From the NCBI RefSeq assembly GCF_003992665.1, contig NZ_RZMX01000051.1, positions 77,794 through 141,793 on the forward strand: DNA of 64,000 bases, given 5' to 3'. Shown here one piece after another: positions 8,038 to 15,982 of this stretch. Every line of letters begins with the position of its first letter. Position 1 is the first letter of the stretch. The translations under genes were made by a program, and so were the position numbers. The DNA comes from Pelagibacterium montanilacus. GTDB lineage: Bacteria > Pseudomonadota > Alphaproteobacteria > Rhizobiales > Devosiaceae. The notes under the pieces were generated by a model, which had not been told where the DNA came from, made no database searches, and saw nothing but the letters and a program-made list of their open reading frames with translations.

Positions 8038-9207
8038 TCAGGTGAGTTCGGCGCGGAGAGCCTCGGCGAGGTCGGTGCGTTCCCAGGAGAAGCCGCCGTC
8101 GGCGTCCGGTTCGCGGCCGAAATGGCCGTAGGCGGCGGTGCGCTCGTAGATGGGGCGGTTGAGCCCCAGATGCTCGCGGATGCCGCGGGGGCTCAGATTC
8201 ATGACCTTCTGGAGCACGGGTTCGAACCGGTCATCCTCGATGGTGCCGGTGCCGTAGGTGTCCACATAGATCGAGAGCGGCTTGGAGACGCCGATGGCAT
8301 AGGAGAGCTGGATGACGCATTTGCGCGCCAGCCCGGCCGCGACGATGTTCTTGGCAAGGTAGCGCGCCGCATAGGCGGCCGAGCGGTCCACCTTGGTGGG
8401 ATCCTTGCCCGAAAACGCGCCCCCGCCATGGGGGGCGGCGCCGCCATAGGTGTCCACGATGATCTTGCGGCCGGTGAGCCCGGCATCCCCGTCCGGCCCG
8501 CCGATGACGAAGGCGCCGGTGGGGTTGACGTAGAACTCGTCCTCGGGCGGCATCCAGCCCTCGGGGAGCGTGGCTTCGACGAAAGGCCGCACGATCTCGC
8601 GCACGCGCTCCTGGGAGATGTCCTCGTCGTGCTGGGTGGAGACCACGATCGAGGTGGCGCCCACCGGGCGGCCGTTCTCGTAGCGCAGGGTGACCTGGCT
8701 CTTGGCGTCCGGGCCAAGGCCCTCCACCGTGCCGGAATGGCGGGCGTCGGACATGGATTTGAGAATCGTGTGGGCGTAAAGGATCGGCGCGGGCATCAGC
8801 TGGGGGGTCTCGTCGACCGCAAAGCCGAACATGATCCCCTGGTCGCCGGCGCCCTCGTCCTTGTTTCCGGCCGCGTCAACGCCCTGGGCGATGTGGGCGG
8901 ACTGCTCGTGCACGTAGCAGGAGAAATCGAAGGTCTGCCAGTGAAAGCCGGGCTGCTGGTAGCCGATCTTCTTGACCACGCCGCGGGCGAGCGCTTCCAT
9001 GGCGTGCGCATCGATCGAAGCGGGGCCACGGACCTCGCCGGCGAGCACCAGCCGGTTGGTGGTGGCGAGGGTTTCCACCGCCACGCGCGAATAGGGGTCC
9101 TCGGCGAAAAACGCATCGACGATGGCGTCGGACACCTGATCGCAGATCTTGTCGGGATGACCTTCGGAAACCGATTCCGAGGTGAAGAGATAGCTCGAGC
9201 TGGCCAC
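8038..9207 (-). CDS. metK: S-adenosylmethionine synthetase
   Basis: Makes S-adenosylmethionine from ATP and methionine; cytoplasmic tetramer in the family. The protein is 389 residues from the chosen GTG at 9205-9207. That start gives the usual N-terminus ending [15 protein letters not shown] and has TGAGG six bases upstream; the ATG four codons earlier (9219) has no ribosome site. Visible motifs are GHPDK (residues 16-20), [10 protein letters not shown], and the glycine-rich [19 protein letters not shown] loop. The gene is read from the same strand as lnt, 138 bp downstream of it, but a SahR-like operator and two hairpins in the gap suggest its own promoter. In relatives trmB usually follows metK; here trmB is 14 kb away on the other strand. 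Confidence 0.97.
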   Translation of the reverse strand: MASSSYLFTSESVSEGHPDKICDQVSDAIVDAFFAEDPYSRVAVETLATTNRLVLAGEVRGPASIDAHAMEALARGVVKKIGYQQPGFHWQTFDFSCYVHEQSAHIAQGVDAAGNKDEGAGDQGIMFGFAVDETPQLMPAPILYAHTILKSMSDARHSGTVEGLGPDAKSQVTLRYENGRPVGATSIVVSTQHDEDISQERVREIVRPFVEATLPEGWMPPEDEFYVNPTGAFVIGGPDGDAGLTGRKIIVDTYGGAAPHGGGAFSGKDPTKVDRSAAYAARYLAKNIVAAGLARKCVIQLSYAIGVSKPLSIYVDTYGTGTIEDDRFEPVLQKVMNLSPRGIREHLGLNRPIYERTAAYGHFGREPDADGGFSWERTDLAEALRAELT

Positions 9208-9233
9208 GTTAAACCTCATGTGCTGGCGAGGGC

Positions 9234-9269
9234 GCACGCTTATTGCGCGTGCGTGGGCCGACCCCACGC
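9234..9269 (-). promoter_or_regulatory. metK leader: two overlapping hairpins
   Basis: On the minus strand the metK leader can form GCGTGGG/CCCACGC (9251-9269, 5-base loop) and GCACGC/GCGTGC (9234-9252, 7-base loop). The stems share two bases (9251-9252), so they compete or stack. The second ends about 26 bases before the GTG start. No SAM-II, SAM/SAH or SAH riboswitch consensus was recognised. Function is unknown. Confidence 0.4.
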
Positions 9270-9317
9270 ACTTTCAGACCCGCTTGTGGCAGTCCGGACC
9301 GACAAATGCAAGAGGGG

Positions 9318-9337
9318 ATATAAAGCGATCTTTATAT
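9318..9337. promoter_or_regulatory. SahR-like operator, ATATAAAG-N4-CTTTATAT
   Basis: A perfect 8-bp inverted repeat with a 4-bp spacer, strikingly AT-rich in this GC-rich context, lying about 110 bp upstream of metK. It resembles the ATATAAAGATATCTTTATAT-type operator described for SahR, an ArsR-family sensor of S-adenosylhomocysteine that controls methionine-cycle genes including metK in many proteobacteria. The link to SahR is from remembered motif similarity; no sahR gene is in the window. Confidence 0.55.
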
Positions 9338-9345
9338 GATCGCGA

Positions 9346-10938
9346 TCACCGGCGGAGGCGACCGGCGAGCCCGGCAAGGAGCACCAGCGCGATCCCGAGG
9401 GCGAAGGGCAGATGGCCGAGCCGGGCAAAGACCGTCTCCTCGAGACGCTGGGGAATGGTGGCGTCGATGGCCCCGACCGCGCCGGGCCCGAGCGATTGGG
9501 TGATCCGGCCGAGCGGATCGATGACGCCGGAAATCCCGGAATTGGCGGCGCGCACCAGCGGAATGCCCTCCTCGAGCGCGCGCATCCGATGGTGGTGGAA
9601 ATGCTGGGGGAGCCCGATCGAGCCGTCGAACCAGGCGTCGTTTGTGGCCACGAGGATGAACTGGGCCTCGCGCACCGGGGCGCCCAGCCCGCCCGGATAG
9701 ATCGCCTCGTAGCAGACGAGCGGCAGGAAGGCGGGCGTGCCGGGAAGCTCCATGAGCCGGCGCGCGGTGCCCGGCGCCCAGCCATCGGCGCCGTGGACGA
9801 ACTGGGAAAACCCCAAGGTCTCGAGCTGGTCCTGGAAGGGGAGATATTCCCCGAAGGGCACCAGATGGGTCTTGTCGTAGCTCGAGATCACCTCGCCGGT
9901 GGGCGCGATGGCGAAGATTGAATTGAAGGGCCGCGTCGTGCCGTCGGCAGGGCCGGCGGTGCGCGGCACGCCAGCCAGAAGCAGGAGGTCGTCCGGCAGC
10001 GCCCGGGCGATCTGGGCGAAGAGCTCGGGCTCGTCGGAGATAAAGAACGGGAGCGCCGCTTCGGGCCAGATCAGATGGGTGATGTCCTCGAGCCCGCGGT
10101 CCTCGGGACCGGTGCGCATGGCCGAGAGGTCGAGAAGGCGCGTGACGGTCTCGGCGCGCGCCTCGGTCTGCCATTTGAGGTCCTGGGGGATGGCGGGCTG
10201 GACGATCCGGACCAGCATGTCCTCGCGCGCGGCGAGGGGGATCGCGGTGAGCCGCCCATAGCCCCAGCCGAGCTGGAGCGTGATGGCACCAATGCCGACA
10301 AAGACCGGCACGAGCCGGGCCACCAGAGTCCGGTCCGCGGCGGGCCAGACCAGCGCGGGGAGCCCGGCAAGGACCAGCGCGACGAGGGTGAGCCCATAAA
10401 CGCCCACAAGACTGGCAGCCTGCATCATCTCGAGATTGGCGGTGAGCGCGTAACCCACGAGGTTGAACGGCAGGCCGGTGAAGAGGTGGCCCCGGGCGAA
10501 CTCGGCGATCGAGAGCGCGCCGGCGAGCGCGAGGATGCGCGCCGCGCCATGGGACCAGAGCAGGTGGGCAAGCGCGGTGCCCGCGCCCCAGAAGAGCGCA
10601 AGGACTGCGGCCAGGGCCAGGATGGCGAACGGCATGGCGGCAAGCTGGACGCCGCCATCGACGAAAAACGCGGCGCCGATCCAGTGCAGGGAAACCGCGA
10701 AATACCCGAGCGCGAACCAGAACCCGATGCCAAAGGCGGGCGGCAGGACGCGCCCGAGCCGTCCGGCCCCCGGTTCGGCGCCATCGAGCGCCCAGACCAG
10801 CACCGGAAATCCGATGAAAAGGGCGGGGAGCAAAAAGAAGGGCGCCGCGGATAACCCGGCCAGAGTGCCGGCGAGACCGAGCATCACGGCCCGGCGCCAG
10901 CCATGGGCGAGAATGGCGAAATCGGCCAGTGCGTTCAC
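9346..10938 (-). CDS. lnt: Apolipoprotein N-acyltransferase
   Basis: Inner-membrane enzyme that adds the third acyl chain to lipoproteins. At 530 residues it is family length. Residues about 15-225 hold several membrane helices; residues about 240-500 form the periplasmic nitrilase domain with the catalytic triad Glu293 (WPEAALPFF), Lys356 (YDKTHLVPFGEYLPF) and Cys409 (LVCYEAIYPGG). A last helix ends in LAGRLRR. It precedes metK on the minus strand as in many Rhizobiales. The usual upstream ybeY/corC genes are absent; instead the urea operon begins divergently 507 bp away. Confidence 0.96.
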   Translation of the reverse strand: MNALADFAILAHGWRRAVMLGLAGTLAGLSAAPFFLLPALFIGFPVLVWALDGAEPGAGRLGRVLPPAFGIGFWFALGYFAVSLHWIGAAFFVDGGVQLAAMPFAILALAAVLALFWGAGTALAHLLWSHGAARILALAGALSIAEFARGHLFTGLPFNLVGYALTANLEMMQAASLVGVYGLTLVALVLAGLPALVWPAADRTLVARLVPVFVGIGAITLQLGWGYGRLTAIPLAAREDMLVRIVQPAIPQDLKWQTEARAETVTRLLDLSAMRTGPEDRGLEDITHLIWPEAALPFFISDEPELFAQIARALPDDLLLLAGVPRTAGPADGTTRPFNSIFAIAPTGEVISSYDKTHLVPFGEYLPFQDQLETLGFSQFVHGADGWAPGTARRLMELPGTPAFLPLVCYEAIYPGGLGAPVREAQFILVATNDAWFDGSIGLPQHFHHHRMRALEEGIPLVRAANSGISGVIDPLGRITQSLGPGAVGAIDATIPQRLEETVFARLGHLPFALGIALVLLAGLAGRLRR

Positions 10939-11186
10939 CTCTCACCCCCGGGCTGGGCGCAGCCGGCGGGCGGCGCGCGAGCTTGCGAATCGTCATCGGG
11001 GAGCCTGAAGCCAAATCGCGCGCGGCGTCAATTGACCGGCCCCGCGCGGCAGTCCCCGGCGGAGGCCGGGAGCCCCGCACCCCTTTGCAAGGGCACGGGG
11101 CCGAGATTGTGGTGCAAACAACCTCTGCCGGAGGACATCCGGCCCCCCGATCATAGGGGACACCCGACACGCTGTCATGAGGGACA

Positions 11187-11203
11187 TGCACGATAAATGT
11201 GCA
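11187..11203. promoter_or_regulatory. NtrC-like enhancer site TGCAC-N7-GTGCA
   Basis: A perfect 17-bp palindrome matching the TGCAC-N7-GTGCA form of NtrC binding sites. It lies about 185 bp upstream of the sigma-54 promoter of urtA, a normal distance for an enhancer-binding activator. Together they predict induction of the urea genes on nitrogen limitation. Confidence 0.7.
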
Positions 11204-11388
11204 CGCACCAGAGGCGCGGGGGGAAGTGTGGGTAAATTTTGGGCAAAAGCAGGCAGGTTCAAGGCGCCGCGCCCGGCGCCGGGGCGAGCGGGCCCATGCC
11301 GGGCGCGCCATGAGCCCGGCCCTCGGGGGCTGAAAGCGGTGGATTTACAGTTTGTTAAGCTCTGGCCGTCGCGGGAGCCCGGGGGGCG

Positions 11389-11404
11389 TGGCACGCTTCT
11401 TGCG
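11389..11404 (+). promoter_or_regulatory. Sigma-54 (RpoN) promoter of the urea operon
   Basis: TGGCACGCTTCTTGCG matches the TGGCAC-N5-TTGC consensus at every core position, with the GG and GC doublets exactly 10 bases apart. The predicted transcript start is near 11415, about 30 bases before the urtA ATG. Confidence 0.85.
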
Positions 11405-11445
11405 ACTCCTTCCAGTGGTGCAAACAGCAACTGTCGGAGGACAAA

Positions 11446-12747
11446 ATGACAGACTGGACCAAACTTACACGGGGCGTTCTGATGGCCGGGGCGATGGGGC
11501 TTTCGCTCGCCGGCGCGCCGGCCTTCGCCCAGGAGGGCGATCCCATCAAGGTCGGTATCCTTCATTCGCTTTCGGGCACGATGGCCATTTCCGAAACGAC
11601 GCTCAAGGACGTCATGGAAATGCTGATCGAGCAGCAGAACGAGGCCGGCGGCGTCCTTGGCCGCCCGCTCGAGCCGGTGGTCGTGGACATCGCCTCGGAC
11701 TGGCCGCTGGCCGCCGAACTGGCCCGCCGCATGATCGAGCAGGACGAGGTCGACGTGGTCTTTGGCTGCTGGACCTCGGTGTGCCGCAAGTCCGTGCTGC
11801 CGGTGTTCGAAGAGCTCAATTCGCTCTTGTTCTACCCGGTCCAGTACGAGGGCGAGGAAAGCCAGCGCAACGTCTTTTATACCGGTGCCGCGCCCAACCA
11901 GCAGGCCATCCCCGCCGTCGACTACCTGATGAACGAAGAAGGCGTCGAACGCTGGGTGCTCGCTGGCACCGACTACGTCTATCCCCAGACCACCAACCTG
12001 ATCCTCGAGCAGTATCTGCGCGATGCGGGCGTGGCCGAAGAAGACATCATGATCAACTACACCCCGTTCGGCCATTCGGACTGGCAGACGATCGTGTCGG
12101 ACATCGTGGCGTTCGGGTCCGAAGGCACCAAGACTGCCGTGGTTTCGACCATCAACGGCGACGCCAACGTGCCGTTCTATCGCGAACTGGCCAACCAGGG
12201 CGTGGACGCGGCCGACATTCCCGTCGTCGCCTTCTCGGTGGGCGAGGAAGAGCTTTCGGGCTTCGATACCGCACCGCTCGTGGGCCATCTGGCGGCCTGG
12301 AACTACTTCATGAGCGTGGACACGCCCGAGAACGCGGAATTCATCGAAGCCTGGCACGCGTTTATCGGTGACGAAGAGCGCGTGACCAACGATCCCATGG
12401 AGGCCCATTACATCGGCTTCAACATGTGGGTCGAGGCGGTCGAAGCGGCCGGCACCACCGATGCGGACGCGGTGATCGACTCCATCGTGGGCGTGGAAGT
12501 GCCGAACCTGACCGGCGGCACCGCCGTGATGCTCCCCAACCACCACATCACCAAGCCGGTGCTGATCGGTGAAATCCAGGACGACGGCCAGTTCTTCGTC
12601 GTGTGGGAGACCGAGGACCTCGTCGAGGGTGACGCATGGTCGGACTTCCTGCCAGGCTCGATGGACCTCGTGTCCGACTGGACCGATCCGATCAACTGCG
12701 GGAACTACAACACGGTCAGCGAGACCTGTGGCGGCTCCGAGCTCTGA
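11446..12747 (+). CDS. urtA: Urea ABC transporter substrate-binding protein UrtA
   Basis: Periplasmic urea receptor of the UrtABCDE importer, 433 residues. The N-terminus is a Sec signal peptide ending PAFAQ-EG near residue 28. The mature protein begins IKVGILHSLSGTMAISE and includes the UrtA-type VVFGCWTSVCRKSVLPVFEE and LLFYPVQYEG segments, and the PHHITKPV-like NHHITKPVLIGEI motif near the C-terminus. It is the first gene of the operon, behind a sigma-54 promoter, with CGGAGGACA as ribosome site. A terminator-like hairpin follows it, which would favour excess binding protein over membrane parts. Confidence 0.95.
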   Translation: MTDWTKLTRGVLMAGAMGLSLAGAPAFAQEGDPIKVGILHSLSGTMAISETTLKDVMEMLIEQQNEAGGVLGRPLEPVVVDIASDWPLAAELARRMIEQDEVDVVFGCWTSVCRKSVLPVFEELNSLLFYPVQYEGEESQRNVFYTGAAPNQQAIPAVDYLMNEEGVERWVLAGTDYVYPQTTNLILEQYLRDAGVAEEDIMINYTPFGHSDWQTIVSDIVAFGSEGTKTAVVSTINGDANVPFYRELANQGVDAADIPVVAFSVGEEELSGFDTAPLVGHLAAWNYFMSVDTPENAEFIEAWHAFIGDEERVTNDPMEAHYIGFNMWVEAVEAAGTTDADAVIDSIVGVEVPNLTGGTAVMLPNHHITKPVLIGEIQDDGQFFVVWETEDLVEGDAWSDFLPGSMDLVSDWTDPINCGNYNTVSETCGGSEL

Positions 12748-12765
12748 GCGCTCGAACCTGAACTG

Positions 12766-12794
12766 GAGAGGGGCGGCCCGCCCGCCCCTCTTTC
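12766..12794 (+). terminator. Intercistronic hairpin after urtA
   Basis: AGAGGGGCGG (12767-12776) pairs with CCGCCCCTCT (12782-12791) around a 5-base loop and is followed by only a short T/C run. It probably acts as a partial terminator or 3'-end stabiliser between urtA and urtB, a common arrangement after binding-protein genes. A full stop is unlikely because urtB has no clear promoter of its own. Confidence 0.6.
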
Positions 12795-12817
12795 CGGTCC
12801 CGAACGCCCGGCGCGAG

Positions 12818-12900
12818 GGATCCGGATCGGGACATGCAAGTCTTTGATTTCTCGCGCCTGGGGACCCGACGATTGGTCCGTTTTTCCCGAAGCGCTCGAT
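12818..12900. repeat. Dispersed intergenic element, copy between urtA and urtB
   Basis: Related to the elements at 28954, 41048 and 47361. It shares the AGTCTTTGATTTCTCGCG core and the terminal TTTTTCCCGAAGCGCTC with the copy at 41048. It occupies most of the 164-bp urtA-urtB gap and ends 12 bases before the urtB start. Confidence 0.65.
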
Positions 12901-12911
12901 AGGGGTGGAAA

Positions 12912-14543
12912 ATGACAGTTTTTGCGCGTCCGGCCCGTGCCGTTTCGATCCGCGCCCTTTTTGGAGGCCTCCTGCTGGCCCTGCTGCTCGCCCTGCCGGG
13001 GACGGCGCGGGCCCAGGACACGACGGCGACGATCCTTTCCCAGATGCCGGGCGCCAGCCTGCGCGAGCTTGCCGCGGCCGTCGAGGCGCTGGCCGCATCG
13101 GGAGACGAGCGGGCCGTGCCCATCCTGAACGCACTGGGCGAGGGCAATCTTTATGAAACCGAGGATGGCGGCATCTATATCCGGGAGGGCCGCGGGCCGA
13201 TCCTGGATGCGGCGACCGGCGAGACCACCGAGGCGGTCGATGCCGACGCGCTCGACCTGATCCGCATCAATAATTCCCTGCGCCGCGACATCAGCGCCGC
13301 CATCGGCGGGCTGACGCTGATGAGCGAGAACCCGGACACGCGCATGAGCGCGGCCCGAGAGATGTTTTCCACCGCCGAGCCGGACAATATCGCGCTGCTC
13401 GAGGAGGCGCTGGCCCAGGAAACCGACGCGGGCGTGCGGCGGGTGATGGAACAGGCGCGGGCCGCCGCGCTGCTGCGCTCCGACATCTCGGTAGAGGATT
13501 TTGCCGCCGCAGTGGCGGTGATCGCCGAGCGCGGCGACCGTCAGGCCCTGGCCATTCTCAACGCCAACCTCGCGAACGCCTCGGAAGCCGAGCGCGCCAA
13601 CATCGAAGCGGGGATCGCCGCGATCAACCAGTCCCTGGCGCTGCAGGGGGTGGCCCAGAACGTCTGGTACGGGCTTTCGCTGGGCTCGGTGCTGCTTTTA
13701 GCGGCGATCGGGCTGGCCATCACCTTCGGGGTGATGGGGGTGATCAACATGGCCCATGGCGAGATGGTGATGATCGGGGCCTATGTGACCTTCATGGTCC
13801 AGGAGATCATCCGCGTCTCCTATCCCGGGCTGTTCGACTATTCGCTCGCGATCGCGGTGCCGCTGGCGTTCCTCGTGACCGGGCTGGTTGGGGTGGCGAT
13901 CGAGCGCGGGATCATCCGCTGGCTCTACGGGCGCCCGCTCGAGACGCTGCTGGCCACATGGGGGCTTTCGCTCATCATCCAGCAGGCGGTGCGCACGATC
14001 TTCGGGGCGACCAACCGGGACGTGGGCAACCCCTCGTTCATGACCGGAGCCTTCGAGGTTTTCGGGCTCTCGATCACCTGGAGCCGGCTGTGGATCGTGG
14101 TCTTTGCCATGGTGGTCTTTGCGCTCCTCTGGCTGGTGCTCAACAAGACGCCTCTGGGACTCCAGATGCGGGCAGTGACCCAGAACCGGCGCATGGCCTC
14201 CTCGATGGGCATCAGGACGCCATGGGTGGACGCCATGACCTTCGGGCTGGGCTCGGGGGTTGCCGGGCTCGCGGGGGTGGCGCTCTCCCAGATCGACAAC
14301 GTCTCGCCCAATCTGGGCCAGGGCTACATCATCGACAGCTTCATGGTGGTGGTGTTCGGCGGGGTGGGGAACCTCTGGGGCACGCTGGTCGGCGCCATGA
14401 CGCTGGGCGTGGTCAACAAGTTCCTCGAACCCTATTCGGGGGCGGTGCTCGCCAAGATCCTGATCCTGGTCTTCATCATCCTCTTCATCCAGCGCCGCCC
14501 GCGCGGGCTCTTTGCCCTCAAGGGCCGGGCGGTGGAACAATGA
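12912..14543 (+). CDS. urtB: Urea ABC transporter permease UrtB
   Basis: Inner-membrane permease of the LivH type, 543 residues. It has a signal sequence (residues about 1-35), then a soluble region of about 200 residues with HEAT-like helices (ALAASGDERAVPILNALGEG) characteristic of UrtB, then the permease part from about residue 245 (WYGLSLGSVLLLAAIGLAITFGVMGVINMAHGEM). The MGVINMAHGE motif is the LivH/UrtB signature. The gene follows a dispersed repeat and has AGGGGTGGAAA before the ATG. The C-terminal end RRPRGLFALKGR is typical. Its stop overlaps a small coupled reading frame (14540-14746). Confidence 0.95.
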   Translation: MTVFARPARAVSIRALFGGLLLALLLALPGTARAQDTTATILSQMPGASLRELAAAVEALAASGDERAVPILNALGEGNLYETEDGGIYIREGRGPILDAATGETTEAVDADALDLIRINNSLRRDISAAIGGLTLMSENPDTRMSAAREMFSTAEPDNIALLEEALAQETDAGVRRVMEQARAAALLRSDISVEDFAAAVAVIAERGDRQALAILNANLANASEAERANIEAGIAAINQSLALQGVAQNVWYGLSLGSVLLLAAIGLAITFGVMGVINMAHGEMVMIGAYVTFMVQEIIRVSYPGLFDYSLAIAVPLAFLVTGLVGVAIERGIIRWLYGRPLETLLATWGLSLIIQQAVRTIFGATNRDVGNPSFMTGAFEVFGLSITWSRLWIVVFAMVVFALLWLVLNKTPLGLQMRAVTQNRRMASSMGIRTPWVDAMTFGLGSGVAGLAGVALSQIDNVSPNLGQGYIIDSFMVVVFGGVGNLWGTLVGAMTLGVVNKFLEPYSGAVLAKILILVFIILFIQRRPRGLFALKGRAVEQ

Positions 14544-14746
14544 TGGCGCGGTTCGAGGTCATCACGGCGCCCATCGGCCTGCTACAGGCAGGCCGGCGGG
14601 ACCAGTCCGGGCGCGAGGCGTCCGGCGACGCCGGGGTTTGCGCGGCGCACGAGAGCACGCCTGCCCGACCCGCGCCCCCCGCTCCGCCCCAGGGGGTGCT
14701 GAGCGCCCCAATCGCAGGCTTCGGCATCTGGAGGTCCTCGCTATGA
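14540..14746 (+). CDS. Possible coupled small ORF between urtB and urtC
   Basis: A 68-residue frame that starts with ATGA overlapping the urtB stop and ends with a TGA overlapping the urtC ATG in another ATGA. It therefore fills exactly the 200-bp gap with 4-base overlaps on both sides. The product begins MMARFEVITAP, has a Pro/Ala-rich middle and no known motif, signal or membrane segment. Against it being a real protein: low-complexity composition and no independent ribosome site. It could instead exist to keep ribosomes moving from urtB to urtC, although urtC has its own GGAGG. Confidence 0.3.
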   Translation: MMARFEVITAPIGLLQAGRRDQSGREASGDAGVCAAHESTPARPAPPAPPQGVLSAPIAGFGIWRSSL

Positions 14747-15978
14747 TCACCGCAACGGTTTTGCGCGCTCTCGACAAGAAGGCGTACTGGGTCGTGGGCA
14801 TCCTGATCGCCCTTGCGATCCTCGTGCCGCTGTCGAACCTTCTTCTGCCCACCGGCCATGCGCTGCGGGTGCCCAATTACATGGTACCGCTTTTGGGCAA
14901 ATACCTCTCCTACGCCATGCTGGCCCTGGCGCTCGACCTGATCTGGGGCTATTGCGGCATCCTGTCACTTGGGCACGGGGCGTTCTTTGCCCTGGGCGGC
15001 TATGCCATGGGGACCTACCTCATGCGCCAGATCGGCACCCGGGGGGTCTATTCGCACCCCGAGCTGCCCGATTTCATGGTGTTTCTGGGCTATTCGGAAC
15101 TCCCCTGGTACTGGCTGGGCATGGACCAGTTCTGGTTCGCGGCGATCATGATCATGGCGGTGCCCGGGCTCCTGGCCTTCGCCTTTGGCTGGTTCGCGTT
15201 CCGGAGCCGGGTGACGGGGGTCTATCTCTCGATCATCACCCAGGCGATGACCTATGCGCTGATGCTGGCGTTCTTTCGCAACGACATGGGATTTGGCGGC
15301 AATAACGGGCTGACCGATTTCCGCGACATTCTCGGCCAGCCCATCGCCAACCAGGGCACGCGCGCGGCGCTTTTCGCAGCCACCGCGATCGCGCTGGCGG
15401 TCTCTTATGTGCTGTGCGCGAGCATCGTCGCGTCCAAGCTGGGCAAGGTGATGGTGGCGGTGCGCGACGCGGAAAGCCGGACCCGGTTCATCGGCTACCG
15501 GGTGGAGAACGTGAAGCTCTTTGCCTTCACGCTCTCGGCGGTGATGGCGGGGATCGCGGGGGCGCTCTACGTGCCGCAGGTGGGGATCATCAATCCGGGC
15601 GAATTTTCCCCGGCCAACTCGATCGAAGTGGTGATCTGGGCGGCGGTCGGCGGGCGCGGCACGCTGGTGGGCCCGATCATCGGGGCGATCCTGGTCAATG
15701 TCGGCAAATCCTATTTCACCGCTGCCCTGCCCGATTTCTGGCTGTTCGCGCTCGGTGGGCTGTTTGTCTTCGTGACCCTTTTCATGCCGCGCGGGATCGT
15801 GGGGGTGTTCGTTTCGGCACGCGATGCGCTGGGTGCCCGGCGGGCCTCGGCACGGGCGGAAAAGGGCGCCGGGCCCGATCCGCGCGACGGGCCTTCGGCC
15901 CCTGCACCATCGCGCTCGGATCCCGACAGGGAAACGCGCACCGACACCGGGGACGCGCGCCCCTCGCCGGCGGAGTGA
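14743..15978 (+). CDS. urtC: Urea ABC transporter permease UrtC
   Basis: Second inner-membrane permease (LivM type), 411 residues. The start ATG at 14743 follows GGAGG; upstream sequence in the same frame is not protein-like. It has about nine or ten membrane helices, the DLIWGYCGILSLGHGAFFAL motif near residues 65-84 typical of UrtC/LivM, and the DMGFGGNNGLTDF loop. The last 60 residues are a Pro/Asp/Arg-rich polar tail, longer than usual and probably cytoplasmic. It is 4 bases upstream of urtD. Confidence 0.95.
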   Translation: MITATVLRALDKKAYWVVGILIALAILVPLSNLLLPTGHALRVPNYMVPLLGKYLSYAMLALALDLIWGYCGILSLGHGAFFALGGYAMGTYLMRQIGTRGVYSHPELPDFMVFLGYSELPWYWLGMDQFWFAAIMIMAVPGLLAFAFGWFAFRSRVTGVYLSIITQAMTYALMLAFFRNDMGFGGNNGLTDFRDILGQPIANQGTRAALFAATAIALAVSYVLCASIVASKLGKVMVAVRDAESRTRFIGYRVENVKLFAFTLSAVMAGIAGALYVPQVGIINPGEFSPANSIEVVIWAAVGGRGTLVGPIIGAILVNVGKSYFTAALPDFWLFALGGLFVFVTLFMPRGIVGVFVSARDALGARRASARAEKGAGPDPRDGPSAPAPSRSDPDRETRTDTGDARPSPAE

Positions 15979-15982
15979 GACC

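Larger units (their letters stand above)
10939..11445. other. Control region between lnt and urtA
   Basis: A 507-bp divergent gap without a supported gene. It holds the NtrC-like site (11187-11203), the sigma-54 promoter (11389-11404) and two imperfect copies of a 30-bp block, 11109-11138 and 11415-11444, each ending in CGGAGGACA. Only the second is followed by a start codon (urtA). Overlapping open frames in this stretch have no ribosome sites and no family features. Confidence 0.6.

Noticed and set aside
9220-9345. A SAM-II or SAM/SAH riboswitch before metK
   Set aside because: No match to the remembered consensus of either class; the region is reported only as hairpins of unknown role plus an operator-like palindrome.
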